Positions 16,428 to 25,977 of a stretch of 35,691 nt of DNA are shown here, piece by piece. The notes beneath the pieces were generated by a model. The model was not told the DNA's origin. It did not search any database and saw only the letters and a list, made by a program, of their open reading frames with translations. Every line of letters begins with the position of its first letter. Positions within the stretch are counted from its first letter, which is position 1. A program made the position numbers and the translations under genes. Origin of the DNA: an uncultured Eubacteriales bacterium (GTDB lineage: Bacteria; Bacillota; Clostridia; Christensenellales; Aristaeellaceae); contig CADBZH010000013.1 of assembly GCA_902799045.1 (NCBI GenBank), positions 1 through 35,691 of the forward strand, written 5' to 3'.

Positions 16428-16460
16428 CGCTCCCCTCCCGCCGGGAGGCGGGAGGGGGCG
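16428..16460 (+). promoter_or_regulatory. Strong GC stem-loop inside the operon, after the binding-protein gene
   Basis: CGCTCCCCTCCCGCC pairs with GGCGGGAGGGGGCG (one bulge, 4-nt loop). It lies between the binding-protein stop and the next start at 16494 and lacks a T-tract, so it is more likely an mRNA-stability or partial-attenuation hairpin than a full terminator. Similar hairpins after malE-type genes set the excess of binding protein over membrane subunits. Confidence 0.65.
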
Positions 16461-16493
16461 CCTTACCTTAGTTAGGATCGGGGGAAGTTCGAC

Positions 16494-17084
16494 ATGTATA
16501 AGAAACAGATGAAGCTGCAGCGCATCGCGTGCTTTCTGTGCATCGCGGCCGGCGCGCTGGTATTTTTGTACGTGCTGGGCATGATGACGGACCTGTACGA
16601 CATGCTGTATACCATGGTCCCCGTGCCCGACGACCCGTCCTCGGTCAAGGTGGCCGGCGCCATGATCTACTATGACATGCAGGGCTTCAACCGCACGTTC
16701 CTGCGGGTGTCGATCGGGCTGCTGCTGGCGGCCTGCCTGCTGTTCGTCACCAACACCCATACCCGAAGGAAATACTATATCGGCAACTATTGCGCGATCG
16801 GCCTGAACGCCGTCGCCAACGTCGCCGCGGCCGTCTGGGCCCACGGCCAGATCGCGGCCTTCAAGACCCAGTATCTCACCACCGTGGATTTTGAACAGCT
16901 GGAGCGCCGCCTCTCGAGGGCGGGCACCTACACCGATTCAACCTTCTGGTTCGACGCCCACCTGGGCGTGTTCGCCGTATCGCTGCTGGCGGTGGCGCTG
17001 CTCGTGGCCTGCGCGATATGGAAGCAGTCGCTGATGAAGAATGAAAGTAAGCTGATTGAAGCTGGAAAGGCGGCGAAAGCATGA
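16494..17084 (+). CDS. Small four-helix membrane protein A of the transporter operon
   Basis: A 196-residue protein of unknown family. Predicted membrane segments lie at about 11-31, 70-88, 94-118 and 156-176. The loop between TM1 and TM2 (about 32-69) contains many acidic, aromatic and Pro residues, and the TM3-TM4 loop (about 120-155) is also polar. The C-terminus is Lys/Glu-rich. ATG at 16494 has a GGGGGAAG ribosome site. The stop overlaps the next gene's start (ATGA at 17081), so the two products are probably made in step and may form a complex. The setting, between the binding protein and a UgpC-type ATPase, suggests a transport accessory role; I know no function. Confidence 0.8.
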   Translation: MYKKQMKLQRIACFLCIAAGALVFLYVLGMMTDLYDMLYTMVPVPDDPSSVKVAGAMIYYDMQGFNRTFLRVSIGLLLAACLLFVTNTHTRRKYYIGNYCAIGLNAVANVAAAVWAHGQIAAFKTQYLTTVDFEQLERRLSRAGTYTDSTFWFDAHLGVFAVSLLAVALLVACAIWKQSLMKNESKLIEAGKAAKA

Positions 17085-17566
17085 TGAATGAACAATCCGT
17101 CCGGCTCGACCGCATGCGCTTTACAAAGAACACCACGTCCTCGCGCCTTGCGATCCTGGCCATTGTGTTCGACGTGCTCTACTTTGTCAGCCTCTATAAA
17201 ATCAACGTCGATTATTACTACACCCTCATCATGGGCGCCTCGATCCTCTACAACCTGGTGTTCATGCTGGCGGCCTTCCTGTCCAGCGAGGGTGTGAAGA
17301 ACTATAAACAGAGCTACTCCTGGGTGCTCTGCGTCCTCGGAATCATCCAGATCGCGAGGATCTTCATATTGCCCGTGCCCGCCCACGCCACGACGCTGAC
17401 GGTCGGCGGCGCGGAGCTGCTGGCCATGAGCGACGGGCAGTTTGTCCGGGTGATCGTGTATCTCGCCGGGTCGGCGGCGTGCCTGTTCGCGGCGGCGGCG
17501 GTAAACCTGGTCAAGAGCCGCGCCCTGAAGGCGCATATCGCGAGTCTTGAAGGCCAGCAGGCATAA
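17081..17566 (+). CDS. Small four-helix membrane protein B of the transporter operon
   Basis: A 161-residue protein with four predicted helices at about 18-37, 44-66, 78-99 and 125-147 and short loops. The start ATG at 17081 overlaps the stop of protein A. A charged N-terminus (RLDRMRFTKN) suggests a cytoplasmic start. I recognise no domain. It precedes the first ATPase by 12 nt. Together with protein A it forms the first of two small membrane-protein pairs that flank that ATPase. Confidence 0.8.
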   Translation: MMNEQSVRLDRMRFTKNTTSSRLAILAIVFDVLYFVSLYKINVDYYYTLIMGASILYNLVFMLAAFLSSEGVKNYKQSYSWVLCVLGIIQIARIFILPVPAHATTLTVGGAELLAMSDGQFVRVIVYLAGSAACLFAAAAVNLVKSRALKAHIASLEGQQA

Positions 17567-17578
17567 GGAGGGCGCACG

Positions 17579-18652
17579 ATGGCAGAGCTGAGTTTACATC
17601 ACATCGATAAAATATACGACAACAACGTCCAGGCGGTATACGACTTCAATATCGATATCAGGGACGGCGAGCTGATCGTGCTGGTCGGGCCTTCGGGCTG
17701 CGGCAAGTCCACCACGCTGCGCATGGTGGCGGGCCTGGAGGACATCTCAAACGGCCAGCTGCTGCTGGACGGGCGGGACATCACCCGCGTGCCGGCCAAG
17801 GACCGCGACATGGCCATGGTCTTTCAGAACTACGCCCTCTACGGCCACATGACCATCTATGAGAACATGGCGTTTTCGCTGGTGCTGCGCAAGGAGGATC
17901 CGAACGTCATCCACAAGAAGGTGCTGGCCGCGGCGGAGATCCTGGGGCTGACCAGCCAGCTGAACAAGAAGCCCGCGCAGCTCTCCGGCGGCCAGCGCCA
18001 GCGCGTGGCCATGGGGCGCTCGATCGTGCGCAACCCGAAGGTCTTCCTGTTCGACGAGCCGCTTTCCAACCTGGACGCCAAGCTGCGCGGCGCGACGAGG
18101 CGCGAGATCCTGCTGCTGCACAAGCGGCTGAACGCCACGATGATGTACGTCACCCACGACCAGACCGAGGCGCTGACGCTGGCGGACCGCATCGTGTGCA
18201 TGTCCATGGGCCACGTGCAGCAGATCGGCACGCCGCTGGAGCTGTACGATTCCCCGAACAACACGTTCGTGGCCGGCTTCATCGGGCTTCCGCCGATGAA
18301 CTTCTTCGACGTGGTCTTTGAAAACGGCGCGCTGCGGGGCAAGGGCTTTGAGGTCAGCCTGTCCGACGCGGAAAAGGCCGCCCTGGCCGATTACAACCGC
18401 AAGGAGATCATCCTGGGCGTGCGTCCCGAAGACATCGCCGAGGGCGGCGATTTGCCCGTGAAGGTGTTCTCCAATGAAAACCTGGGCATGAACACGCTGG
18501 TGCACGGCCGCATGGGCGACGGCCTGCGGGTCAGCGCAAAGCTGCGCGGCTGGAGCGACTACAAGGCCGGCGACGTCGTGTCGCTGGGCTTCACGCGCAA
18601 GCACTTCTTCGACAAGGAAACCACCAACGCCATCCGGAAAGGGGATCGATGA
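17579..18652 (+). CDS. UgpC/MsmK-type sugar ABC transporter ATPase, first copy
   Basis: A 357-residue CUT1-type ATPase. ATG at 17579 follows AAGGAGGGC. Walker A is GPSGCGKST (37-45), the Q-loop is MVFQNYALYGHMT, the signature is LSGGQRQRVAMG, Walker B is VFLFDEPLSNLDAK, and the switch His lies in VTHDQTEA. The C-terminal third is the OB/TOBE-type regulatory domain (LGVRPEDIA). The Q-loop has GHM where most relatives, including the second copy, have PxM; this segment contacts the EAA loop of the permease. In this family a homodimer powers import and one ATPase often serves several transporters. Finding two distinct copies in one operon is unusual. It lies between two pairs of small membrane proteins. 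Confidence 0.95.
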   Translation: MAELSLHHIDKIYDNNVQAVYDFNIDIRDGELIVLVGPSGCGKSTTLRMVAGLEDISNGQLLLDGRDITRVPAKDRDMAMVFQNYALYGHMTIYENMAFSLVLRKEDPNVIHKKVLAAAEILGLTSQLNKKPAQLSGGQRQRVAMGRSIVRNPKVFLFDEPLSNLDAKLRGATRREILLLHKRLNATMMYVTHDQTEALTLADRIVCMSMGHVQQIGTPLELYDSPNNTFVAGFIGLPPMNFFDVVFENGALRGKGFEVSLSDAEKAALADYNRKEIILGVRPEDIAEGGDLPVKVFSNENLGMNTLVHGRMGDGLRVSAKLRGWSDYKAGDVVSLGFTRKHFFDKETTNAIRKGDR

Positions 18653-18655
18653 GTC

Positions 18656-19219
18656 ATGGCAAGCCAGCCCAAGGGCATTAAGGAATTCCTCCGCAAGCGC
18701 GTGGTGGCGCTGAAGCGCAAGCCCCAGACCATCGCCCTCGTCGCGTTCGCGCTGGCGTTCGTCTATTATTCGCTGAACCTGACGAAGATCTCGGACACCA
18801 CGGCCTACATCAACCTGCCGGGCATGGGCCTGGCGGGCTTCGCCACGATGCTGTTTTCCATACTGCTGATGGTCTGCTTCATGAACGCCTTCCCCCATCG
18901 CAAGAAGGTGAACGTGCCGATGCTGGCGCTGATGTTCGTGCTGGTGGGCATCATCATCTATGCCGGGATCTACTATCAGGGCCGCATCACCGAGGCGCTG
19001 ACCCGCGAGGTGAACCCGATCACCGTCAGTGCCGACAAGAGCTACATCAACGCGGCCATGCGGATGCTGTCCGTCCATCGCATCCTGCTGATCGTCGGCA
19101 CCGCGCTGGTCATCACGCTGCCGGTGTACTCCAGGCTGCTGAAGAAGATCAACACCAACGTGGACGTGGCCGACAACGGCGGCATGGAAGCCATCGACAT
19201 CAGCGGCGAGGACGCCTGA
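18656..19219 (+). CDS. Small four-helix membrane protein C of the transporter operon
   Basis: A 187-residue protein with a basic N-terminus (RKRVVALKRKPQ) and helices at about 25-42, 59-80, 88-108 and 141-162. The TM3-TM4 loop (about 109-140) is polar, and the tail is acidic (NTNVDVADNGGMEAIDISGED). ATG at 18656 lies 3 nt after the ATPase stop and has AAAGGGG 11 nt upstream. No family is recognised. It is the first of the second small membrane-protein pair. Confidence 0.8.
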   Translation: MASQPKGIKEFLRKRVVALKRKPQTIALVAFALAFVYYSLNLTKISDTTAYINLPGMGLAGFATMLFSILLMVCFMNAFPHRKKVNVPMLALMFVLVGIIIYAGIYYQGRITEALTREVNPITVSADKSYINAAMRMLSVHRILLIVGTALVITLPVYSRLLKKINTNVDVADNGGMEAIDISGEDA

Positions 19220-19231
19220 CGCCCGATCATC

Positions 19232-19870
19232 ATGGCTCGCAACAAGAAAACCCCGCCGCGGGAGGCGCCAAAATCCACCGCCGATTATTATAAGCTGAAC
19301 GTCAAGGCCGTGGAGGACCTGGTGAACGCGGACGCCTCCAACTCCCCGAAGGTCAGTGAAGCGGAGCTGCGCCGGTACCGCTCCGGCCCGAAGGTCAGGC
19401 TTTCGGACGCGGTGAAGGCGCTGCTGATCAAGTTCTGGTTCGCCGGGGCGACCTGCTTCTTCTTCCTGTGGGGCCTGGGCACCTATCTGAACCACTGGCT
19501 GGATCAGATGGTGGTGCTGGGGCTGGCGCTGGGCGCGGTGACGGATCTGCTGACCAACAACCTCTTCCGCTTCATGGCCAAGAGCCCCGGCGCGAACGAT
19601 CGCTGGATGATGTTCCCCGGGAAGGGCTTTTACACGCTGCCGCTGAACCTGCTCTACGCGTTTTTGCTGCTGTTCCTGGTGGTGACGACCTACAACGTCG
19701 TCAACGCGGCGATCCTGGGCCTCGGCATGGCCGAAGGCGGCACGCCGCTGGGCGTGGGGCCGATCCTGTTCGGCGTCTTCACCGCGGCGTGGGACACGCT
19801 GCTCATCCAAATCAAGCGCACGGCCCAAAGCGTCCTGTCGGATGCCAGGCGCCGCGCAAAGGGAGCCTGA
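19232..19870 (+). CDS. Small membrane protein D of the transporter operon, with cytoplasmic N-terminal segment
   Basis: A 212-residue protein. About residues 1-65 are polar and charged (YYKLNVKAVEDLV, then SEAELRRYRSG), probably cytoplasmic; three or four helices follow at about 69-87, 94-116, 136-162 and 170-190. The end is basic. The N-terminal segment looks like a conserved interaction motif, which would fit contact with the ATPase or another cytoplasmic partner; this is inference. The ribosome site is weak, consistent with coupling to gene C 12 nt upstream. The function is unknown. Confidence 0.78.
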   Translation: MARNKKTPPREAPKSTADYYKLNVKAVEDLVNADASNSPKVSEAELRRYRSGPKVRLSDAVKALLIKFWFAGATCFFFLWGLGTYLNHWLDQMVVLGLALGAVTDLLTNNLFRFMAKSPGANDRWMMFPGKGFYTLPLNLLYAFLLLFLVVTTYNVVNAAILGLGMAEGGTPLGVGPILFGVFTAAWDTLLIQIKRTAQSVLSDARRRAKGA

Positions 19871-19874
19871 ACCC

Positions 19875-21425
19875 GTGTTTCATTGCATTTACGTCGGCGC
19901 CACCTCCGCCTGCTTTGAGCTGGACAACCGCGCGCCGTTCCACTCCCCCGTTCCCTACGCCGTCAGCCTGGACGGCGAGGCCGTTCTGGAGGGAACGGAC
20001 AACGTGTTCTCGCTGTTCGGCCTGATTCCGGACCGTGAATACGCCATTTTTGTCCGCATGAACGGGGAAGAATCGACTCTCGCCCTCCGCACCCTGCCGG
20101 AGGCCTGCGCCGTCAGCGCAAGGGCTTTCGGCGCGGTCGGCGACGGCGAGACCGACGACACCGCGGCCCTCCAGCGGGCCATCGCGGCGCTGCCGGAAAA
20201 CGGTCGGCTCGTCGTGCCGGAGGGCGTCTACCTCACCGGCCCGCTGCTGCTCAAGAGCCATATGACGCTGGAATTGCGGGCCGGGGCGACGCTGCTGGGC
20301 CGGACGGACAAGGCCGCGTACCCGGTGCTTCCCGCCACGGCGAAGGATTTGGGCGGCGGCCATCCCGTGCACTTCAGCGCGTTCGAGGGCCTCGCGCGGG
20401 ACATGTACGCCTCGCTGATCACCGCCGAATACGCGCGGGACATCGCGATCATCGGCCCCGGCAAGCTGGACGGCAACGCCCTGAACGCCGACTGGTGGCA
20501 GACCTTCCAGAGCGATCCCGTGGCCCGGCCGCGGATGATGTTCCTGAACCGCTGCGAGGGCGTGACGATCCACGGCGTGTCCGTGGCCAACTCCCCCTCC
20601 TGGCACCTGCACCCCTACTACTGCAGGGACGTGGCGTTTTACGACGTGTCGGTCGCCGCGCCGAAGGACAGCCCGAACACCGACGCGCTGGACCCGGAGT
20701 GCTGCGACGGCGTGCAAATCATCGGCTGCCGCTTCTCCGTAGGCGACGATTGCATCGCCATCAAGTCCGGCAAGCTGGAGCTGTACAGAATGTGCCCCGC
20801 CACCGCCACGCGCCACACGATCCGCAACTGCCTGATGTCGTTCGGACACGGCGCGGTGACGCTGGGCAGCGAGATCTCCGGCGGCATTCGGGAGCTGTCC
20901 GTCAGCCAGTGCCTCTTCCGGCAGACGGACCGCGGGCTGCGCATCAAGACCCGCCGGGGCCGCGGGCAGAGCTGCGACATCGACGCGATCGAGTTTGACA
21001 ACATCCGCATGGAGGGCGTCGTGACCCCCATCGTGATGAACATGTGGTATCGCTGCGTGGACCCGGACGGCGATTCCGAGTACGTGCAGAGCCGCGCGCC
21101 GCTGCCGGTGGACGAGCGGACGCCCCGCCTGGGCCGCTTCCGGTTCGCGAACATGGAGTGCTTGGACGCCCAGGCCGCGGCCTGCTATTGCGACGGCCTG
21201 CCGGAACGCCCCATCGACGAGGTGACGTTTGAAAACGTGCGCGTCGCCTTCGCCAAGGACGCCAGGCCCGCGGTGCCCTCGATGTTCACCGGCGCGCCGG
21301 AGCGCTGCCGCCTGGGGCTGTACTTTGAAAACGTGCGCCGCGTGGTGCTGCGGAACGTCACCGTGGAAGGCCAGGCGGGCGAGCGCGTCGTCGCCAACAA
21401 CGTGGATGAGATCGTCTCGGAATGA
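19875..21425 (+). CDS. GH28 polygalacturonase-type hydrolase, cytoplasmic
   Basis: A 516-residue enzyme read from GTG at 19875, which has GGGAG 9 nt upstream; an ATG at 19842 overlaps the preceding gene and lacks a ribosome site. About residues 1-80 look like a small beta-sandwich (fibronectin-III-like) domain, as in exo-acting GH28 enzymes. The right-handed beta-helix follows from FGAVGDGETDDTAALQRAI. All GH28 catalytic groups are visible: N268-T269-D270, D291-D292 (GDD), H325 (GHG) and R356-I-K358. It should hydrolyse alpha-1,4-galacturonosyl (or rhamnogalacturonan) linkages with inversion. No signal peptide is present, so it most likely acts on imported oligosaccharides. It starts 5 nt after membrane protein D and lies 12 nt before the GH105 gene. 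Confidence 0.93.
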   Translation: MFHCIYVGATSACFELDNRAPFHSPVPYAVSLDGEAVLEGTDNVFSLFGLIPDREYAIFVRMNGEESTLALRTLPEACAVSARAFGAVGDGETDDTAALQRAIAALPENGRLVVPEGVYLTGPLLLKSHMTLELRAGATLLGRTDKAAYPVLPATAKDLGGGHPVHFSAFEGLARDMYASLITAEYARDIAIIGPGKLDGNALNADWWQTFQSDPVARPRMMFLNRCEGVTIHGVSVANSPSWHLHPYYCRDVAFYDVSVAAPKDSPNTDALDPECCDGVQIIGCRFSVGDDCIAIKSGKLELYRMCPATATRHTIRNCLMSFGHGAVTLGSEISGGIRELSVSQCLFRQTDRGLRIKTRRGRGQSCDIDAIEFDNIRMEGVVTPIVMNMWYRCVDPDGDSEYVQSRAPLPVDERTPRLGRFRFANMECLDAQAAACYCDGLPERPIDEVTFENVRVAFAKDARPAVPSMFTGAPERCRLGLYFENVRRVVLRNVTVEGQAGERVVANNVDEIVSE

Positions 21426-21437
21426 CGGAGGGAACCT

Positions 21438-22571
21438 ATGTACGAAGCCATCGACCGCTATGTGTTCAGCCTGATCGAGCGCTCCTCCCCCGAGCGCACC
21501 GCCTGGAACATCGAGAAGGCGCGGGAGGGCATCCCCACCAATTGGAATTACATCGACGGCTGCATGATCACGGCGCTGCTGGCCATGGCCGACATCTCTA
21601 AAGACGCGCGCTATTTCGACTTTGCCCGCCGATTCATCGACGCCTTCGTGGGCGGGGACGGCGCGGTGCGCACGTTCAAGCCGGAGAAGCACACGCTGGA
21701 CGACATCAACGAGGGGCGCGTGCTGTTCACGCTGTATGACCGCACGGGCGACGGAAAATACCGCCTCGCGGCGGACGCGCTGAAGCGGGCGCTGGACGCC
21801 CAGCCGCGCACACCGGAGGGCAGCTTCTGGCACAAGCAGATCTATCCCAACCAGGTCTGGCTGGACGGCATCTACATGGCCATGCCCTTCCTGGCCCTTT
21901 ATGAAGGCCACTTCGGAGGCGGCGACTATTCCGACATCCTGCGCCAGGTGCGCGTCGTGCGCGAGCATATGCGCGACGCGGCGACCGGCCTCTACTACCA
22001 CGGCTACGATGCCAGCCGCAAGGCCTTCTGGGCGAACGCGCAAACGGGCCTTTCCCGGAGCTTCTGGCTGCGCAGCATCGGCTGGTTCGCCGTGGCGCTG
22101 GCCGATCTGGTGGAGCTGGTGCCCGTCGACGCGGGCCGGGACGAGCTGACGGCCCTCTTGTCGGACCTGGCGGAAAGCGCCTGGCACTTCCACGATCCCA
22201 AGACGGGCTTGTACTGGCAGGTGCCCGATCGCCCCGGCGAGGCGGGCAACTACCTGGAATCCAGCGGCAGCGCCATGCTGGCCTACGCCATGCTGAAGGG
22301 CGCGCGGCTGGGGGCGCTGGCGCCGATCTGGGCCGAACGCGGCCAGCAGACCTTCGACGGCATCGTGAAGCACCGCCTCGCCATCGACGCGGACGGCCAA
22401 CTGAGCCTGAGCGGCATCTGCCTGGTGGCGGGCCTGGGGCCGGAGGACAATCGGCGCCGCGACGGCAGCTATGAGTATTACATCTCCGAACCCGTGGTGC
22501 AGAACGACGCCAAGGGCGTGGCGCCCTTCGTGCTGTGCTACACGGAAGTCAAGCGCCGCCAGAGCGCATAG
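21438..22571 (+). CDS. yteR: GH105 unsaturated rhamnogalacturonyl/galacturonyl hydrolase
   Basis: A 377-residue (alpha/alpha)6-barrel enzyme of the YteR/RhiN family. ATG at 21438 follows GGAGG. Family landmarks are in place: LDDINEG with Asp at 88-89, FWHKQ with His132, and WLDGIYM with D143, the position of the known catalytic Asp in Bacillus YteR. The enzyme hydrates the double bond of the unsaturated uronic acid left by pectate or rhamnogalacturonan lyases and so releases it. That implies that at least part of the imported substrate comes from lyase action outside the cell, though no lyase is in this window. No signal peptide is seen, in keeping with cytoplasmic action. Confidence 0.93.
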   Translation: MYEAIDRYVFSLIERSSPERTAWNIEKAREGIPTNWNYIDGCMITALLAMADISKDARYFDFARRFIDAFVGGDGAVRTFKPEKHTLDDINEGRVLFTLYDRTGDGKYRLAADALKRALDAQPRTPEGSFWHKQIYPNQVWLDGIYMAMPFLALYEGHFGGGDYSDILRQVRVVREHMRDAATGLYYHGYDASRKAFWANAQTGLSRSFWLRSIGWFAVALADLVELVPVDAGRDELTALLSDLAESAWHFHDPKTGLYWQVPDRPGEAGNYLESSGSAMLAYAMLKGARLGALAPIWAERGQQTFDGIVKHRLAIDADGQLSLSGICLVAGLGPEDNRRRDGSYEYYISEPVVQNDAKGVAPFVLCYTEVKRRQSA

Positions 22572-22616
22572 GAAACCTGGCAAGAACCATTGAGCAACAC
22601 GCAAGGAGGCGGCGGT

Positions 22617-23693
<1,077 letters not shown>

Positions 23694-23716
23694 GGGCTGA
23701 ATAACTGAATGGATTT

Positions 23717-23798
23717 GGATTGCCACGTCGGTCACGGCTTCGCCCTGACCTCCTCGCGATGCGGCGGGGAGAACCCCATGGGTTCGGCGTGGCAATCC
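23717..23798. repeat. Palindromic intergenic repeat inside the operon (family of 25817-25933)
   Basis: Perfect 11-bp arms GGATTGCCACG (23717-23727) and CGTGGCAATCC (23788-23798) enclose a GC-rich centre. It fills most of the gap between the second ATPase and the isomerase gene and would be transcribed as a hairpin. A related element with the same end motif lies after the operon at 25817-25933. Confidence 0.75.
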
Positions 23799-23849
23799 GC
23801 TGCCCTGGAAACGGATATTGGAACACGCGGAAATCGAAAGGATGATCCC

Positions 23850-24686
23850 ATGAACATCGGCATTCGCCTGCACGACACCGCGCCGGGCACCCTCGAGCAG
23901 CGGTTGGACTTCGCCCGGGCCCAGGGCTTCACCTGCGCCCACCTGGCGCTCTCCAAGGTGATGGACGGCTTCTCGATGGCGGACGCGCCGCGCCTGCTGG
24001 ACGACGATCTGGCCGGGCACGTCCGACACGCCTTTGAGGCGCGCGGCATGGGCTGCGCCGTGCTGGGCTGCTATCTGAAGCTGGCCACCCGGGACGAAGA
24101 GGCCCTGGAGCGCACCCGCGACATCTACCGCGCCCACCTGCGCTTCGCGACAAGGATCAGCGCGGGTGTGGTGGGCACCGAGACGCCTGCCGCGCCGGGC
24201 CTCGGCCTCGCGCCGGATTCCGAGGCGGCGTTTGAGTGCTTCCTGGACAGCGTCCGGCCTCTCGTCCGCTGCGCCGAGGAGGAGGGCGCGATCCTCGCCA
24301 TCGAGCCGGTGGCCTGCCACATCGTGAACACCCCCGAGCGGGCCGAGCGGATGCTGGAGGCGCTGGAATCCGAGCATGTGCGCGTCATACTGGACGCCGT
24401 GAACCTGCTGACCCGGGAGAATTGCAGACGCGCCGACGCCATCGTGGACGAGGCCATTCGCCGCCTGGGCGATCGCGTGAGCGTGCTGCACCTGAAGGAC
24501 TACACCGTCGATCCCGACGCCTTCATGACGAAGGCCTGCGCCTGCGGCACGGGGCGGATGCGCTACGACGCGCTGCTGGCCTTCGGCAAGGCCCGGGGGC
24601 TGCCCATGACGCTGGAGAACACAAAGCCGGACAACGCCGAAGCGGCGCGGCGATATCTCGAAAACCTTGCGGGAGGCGAAGCATGA
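23850..24686 (+). CDS. Sugar phosphate isomerase/epimerase (xylose-isomerase-like TIM barrel)
   Basis: A 278-residue AP-endonuclease-2/xylose-isomerase-like protein. ATG at 23850 has AAAGGA upstream. TIM-barrel hallmarks include the N-terminal strand MNIGIRLHD, metal-binding-type Glu in AILAIEPV, Asp in VRVILDAVNLL, His in VSVLHLKDY and a late Glu in PMTLENT. Such enzymes isomerise or epimerise free or phosphorylated sugars with a divalent metal; in a pectin operon galacturonate, rhamnose or their keto products are plausible, but the substrate is not set by sequence. The stop overlaps the pectinesterase start by 4 nt (ATGA at 24683), so the two are translationally coupled. Confidence 0.88.
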   Translation: MNIGIRLHDTAPGTLEQRLDFARAQGFTCAHLALSKVMDGFSMADAPRLLDDDLAGHVRHAFEARGMGCAVLGCYLKLATRDEEALERTRDIYRAHLRFATRISAGVVGTETPAAPGLGLAPDSEAAFECFLDSVRPLVRCAEEEGAILAIEPVACHIVNTPERAERMLEALESEHVRVILDAVNLLTRENCRRADAIVDEAIRRLGDRVSVLHLKDYTVDPDAFMTKACACGTGRMRYDALLAFGKARGLPMTLENTKPDNAEAARRYLENLAGGEA

Positions 24687-25639
24687 AGCATGTGATTGCG
24701 CCCAACGGCGGCGATTTTGCCACCATCCAGGCCGCGGTGGACGCCGCCGCGCCGGGAGACACCCTGCTGATCCGCCCCGGCACCTATGCCGAGCGGGTGG
24801 TGATCCATCGAAGCGGGCTGCGCCTCCTGGCCGAGGACGGCGCGGTGCTGACCGGGTCGGGCTGCGCGAAGGACCTCACCCCCGACGGCCGGGAGAAGGG
24901 CACGTTCCTCTCCGCCACGCTGCTGGTGCTGGGCGACGACGTGACCGTCGAGAACCTCACCGTGCGCAACGATGCCGGCGACGGGCGCGAGGTGGGCCAG
25001 GCCGTGGCCGTCTACGCCGCCGGCGACCGGGACGTCTGGCGAGGCTGCCGGTTTATCGCCCACCAGGACACGCTGTTCTGCGGGCCGGTGATGCTGAAGG
25101 TGCTGGCGGAGATCGCACCGCGGGGCCTGGAGAGCGTGGAATGCGTGCCCTCCGTCGGCGACTGCCCGCCCACCCGCTCCCGCCAGTATTTTGAAGGCTG
25201 CTTCATACAGGGCGATGTGGACTTCATATTCGGCCCCTATCGCTGCTGGTTCGAGGGCTGTACGCTGTTCATGAATGCCCGCGGCGGCTGGTACACCGCG
25301 GCCAACACGCCCGAAGCGCAGCCCTGGGGCCAGGTGTTTCACCGCTGCCGCCTGACCGGCGAGTGCGAGGAGGGCGCGGGCAAGCTGGGCCGGCCCTGGC
25401 GCGCCTTCGCGAGCACGCTGTTCCTCGCCTGCGACATGGACGCCCACGTCAGCCCCGCGGGCTTTGAGGACTGGCACAACTGGGACGGCGTGCGGGAGAT
25501 CACCAGGCGCTGCGGCGAATGGGGCACCACCGGCGCGAGACGCGACCTGTCCGTCCGGCATCCCAGGGCGCGCCGCCTGACCGAAGCCGAGGCCGCGGCG
25601 ATCACGCCCGAGGTTGTGCTGGAGGGATGGCGCCCCTGA
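24683..25639 (+). CDS. CE8 pectinesterase (pectin methylesterase), cytoplasmic, with insertion
   Basis: A 318-residue right-handed beta-helix esterase. It starts at the ATGA overlap (24683) with the isomerase gene. The CE8 active-site set is visible: Q106 (GQAVAV), Q128-D129 (HQDTL), D180 (VDFIFG), and R237 and W239 (GRPWR). It removes methyl groups from galacturonate carboxylates, releasing methanol. No signal peptide is present, which is unusual for this mostly secreted family and implies that methylated oligosaccharides enter the cell before de-esterification. The distance from D129 to D180 is about 51 residues against about 21 in typical members; the extra ~30 residues include several Cys and Pro and may reshape the cleft. 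It is the last gene of the operon. Confidence 0.93.
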   Translation: MKHVIAPNGGDFATIQAAVDAAAPGDTLLIRPGTYAERVVIHRSGLRLLAEDGAVLTGSGCAKDLTPDGREKGTFLSATLLVLGDDVTVENLTVRNDAGDGREVGQAVAVYAAGDRDVWRGCRFIAHQDTLFCGPVMLKVLAEIAPRGLESVECVPSVGDCPPTRSRQYFEGCFIQGDVDFIFGPYRCWFEGCTLFMNARGGWYTAANTPEAQPWGQVFHRCRLTGECEEGAGKLGRPWRAFASTLFLACDMDAHVSPAGFEDWHNWDGVREITRRCGEWGTTGARRDLSVRHPRARRLTEAEAAAITPEVVLEGWRP

Positions 25640-25643
25640 GAGG

Positions 25644-25677
25644 GCCGCTTTGAAGGAGGCTCCTTTTCGAAGGCGGT
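25644..25677 (+). terminator. Possible terminator hairpin of the pectin operon
   Basis: An imperfect stem-loop (GCCGCTTTGAAGGAG with CTCCTTTTCGAAGGCGG) begins 5 nt after the pectinesterase stop. It lacks a clean T-tract. It has partial similarity to the palindrome at 4682-4723, so it may belong to that repeat family. Confidence 0.4.
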
Positions 25678-25728
25678 GAACCGCACACGCAGACGCCGCG
25701 TGCGATGTTCTCGCGGAGGAATGACACG

Positions 25729-25815
25729 TCTTGGTGGCAAATCAAGGAAAAGCAACGCAGAAATGCAGCCAAATCCGCCGAAATTGCGCTTCGGGGATTT
25801 TAGAAACACACTCTA
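25729..25815. mobile_element. Truncated second copy of the 6926-7089 MITE (right half)
   Basis: From about 25729 to 25815 the sequence matches the right half of 6926-7089 with scattered substitutions, and it ends in the identical 16-bp terminal repeat TTAGAAACACACTCTA (25800-25815). The left half and left terminal repeat are missing or too diverged to see. It lies between the converging pectin operon and GH4 gene. Confidence 0.72.
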
Positions 25816-25816
25816 A

Positions 25817-25933
25817 GACCCGGATTGCCACGTCGCCCCAAAGGGGCTCCTCACAATGACGTTGCAGGATGCAGCATGGTTGTGCGTCATTGCGAGGAGG
25901 GGCTTGAAATGCCCCGACGCGGCGATCCGGGTC
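25817..25933. repeat. Long palindromic intergenic repeat between convergent operons
   Basis: The outer arms GACCCGGATTGCC and GGCGATCCGGGTC pair with one mismatch, and the inner arms CCTCACAATGACG and CGTCATTGCGAGG pair with one mismatch. The GGATTGCCACG end motif is shared with 23717-23798. It directly abuts the truncated MITE. It might act as a bidirectional hairpin terminator for the operon and the GH4 gene, but no T-tract is seen. No gene lies in 25640-25977. Confidence 0.72.
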
Positions 25934-25977
25934 CCTGTTTTTCAGGGGTGCCGTTGCGGTTCATGGCACGGTTGAGC

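Noticed and set aside
17747-19828. A 693-codon open frame on the minus strand
   Set aside because: It is antisense to the first ATPase and membrane proteins C and D, with His/Gln/Arg-rich shadow composition.
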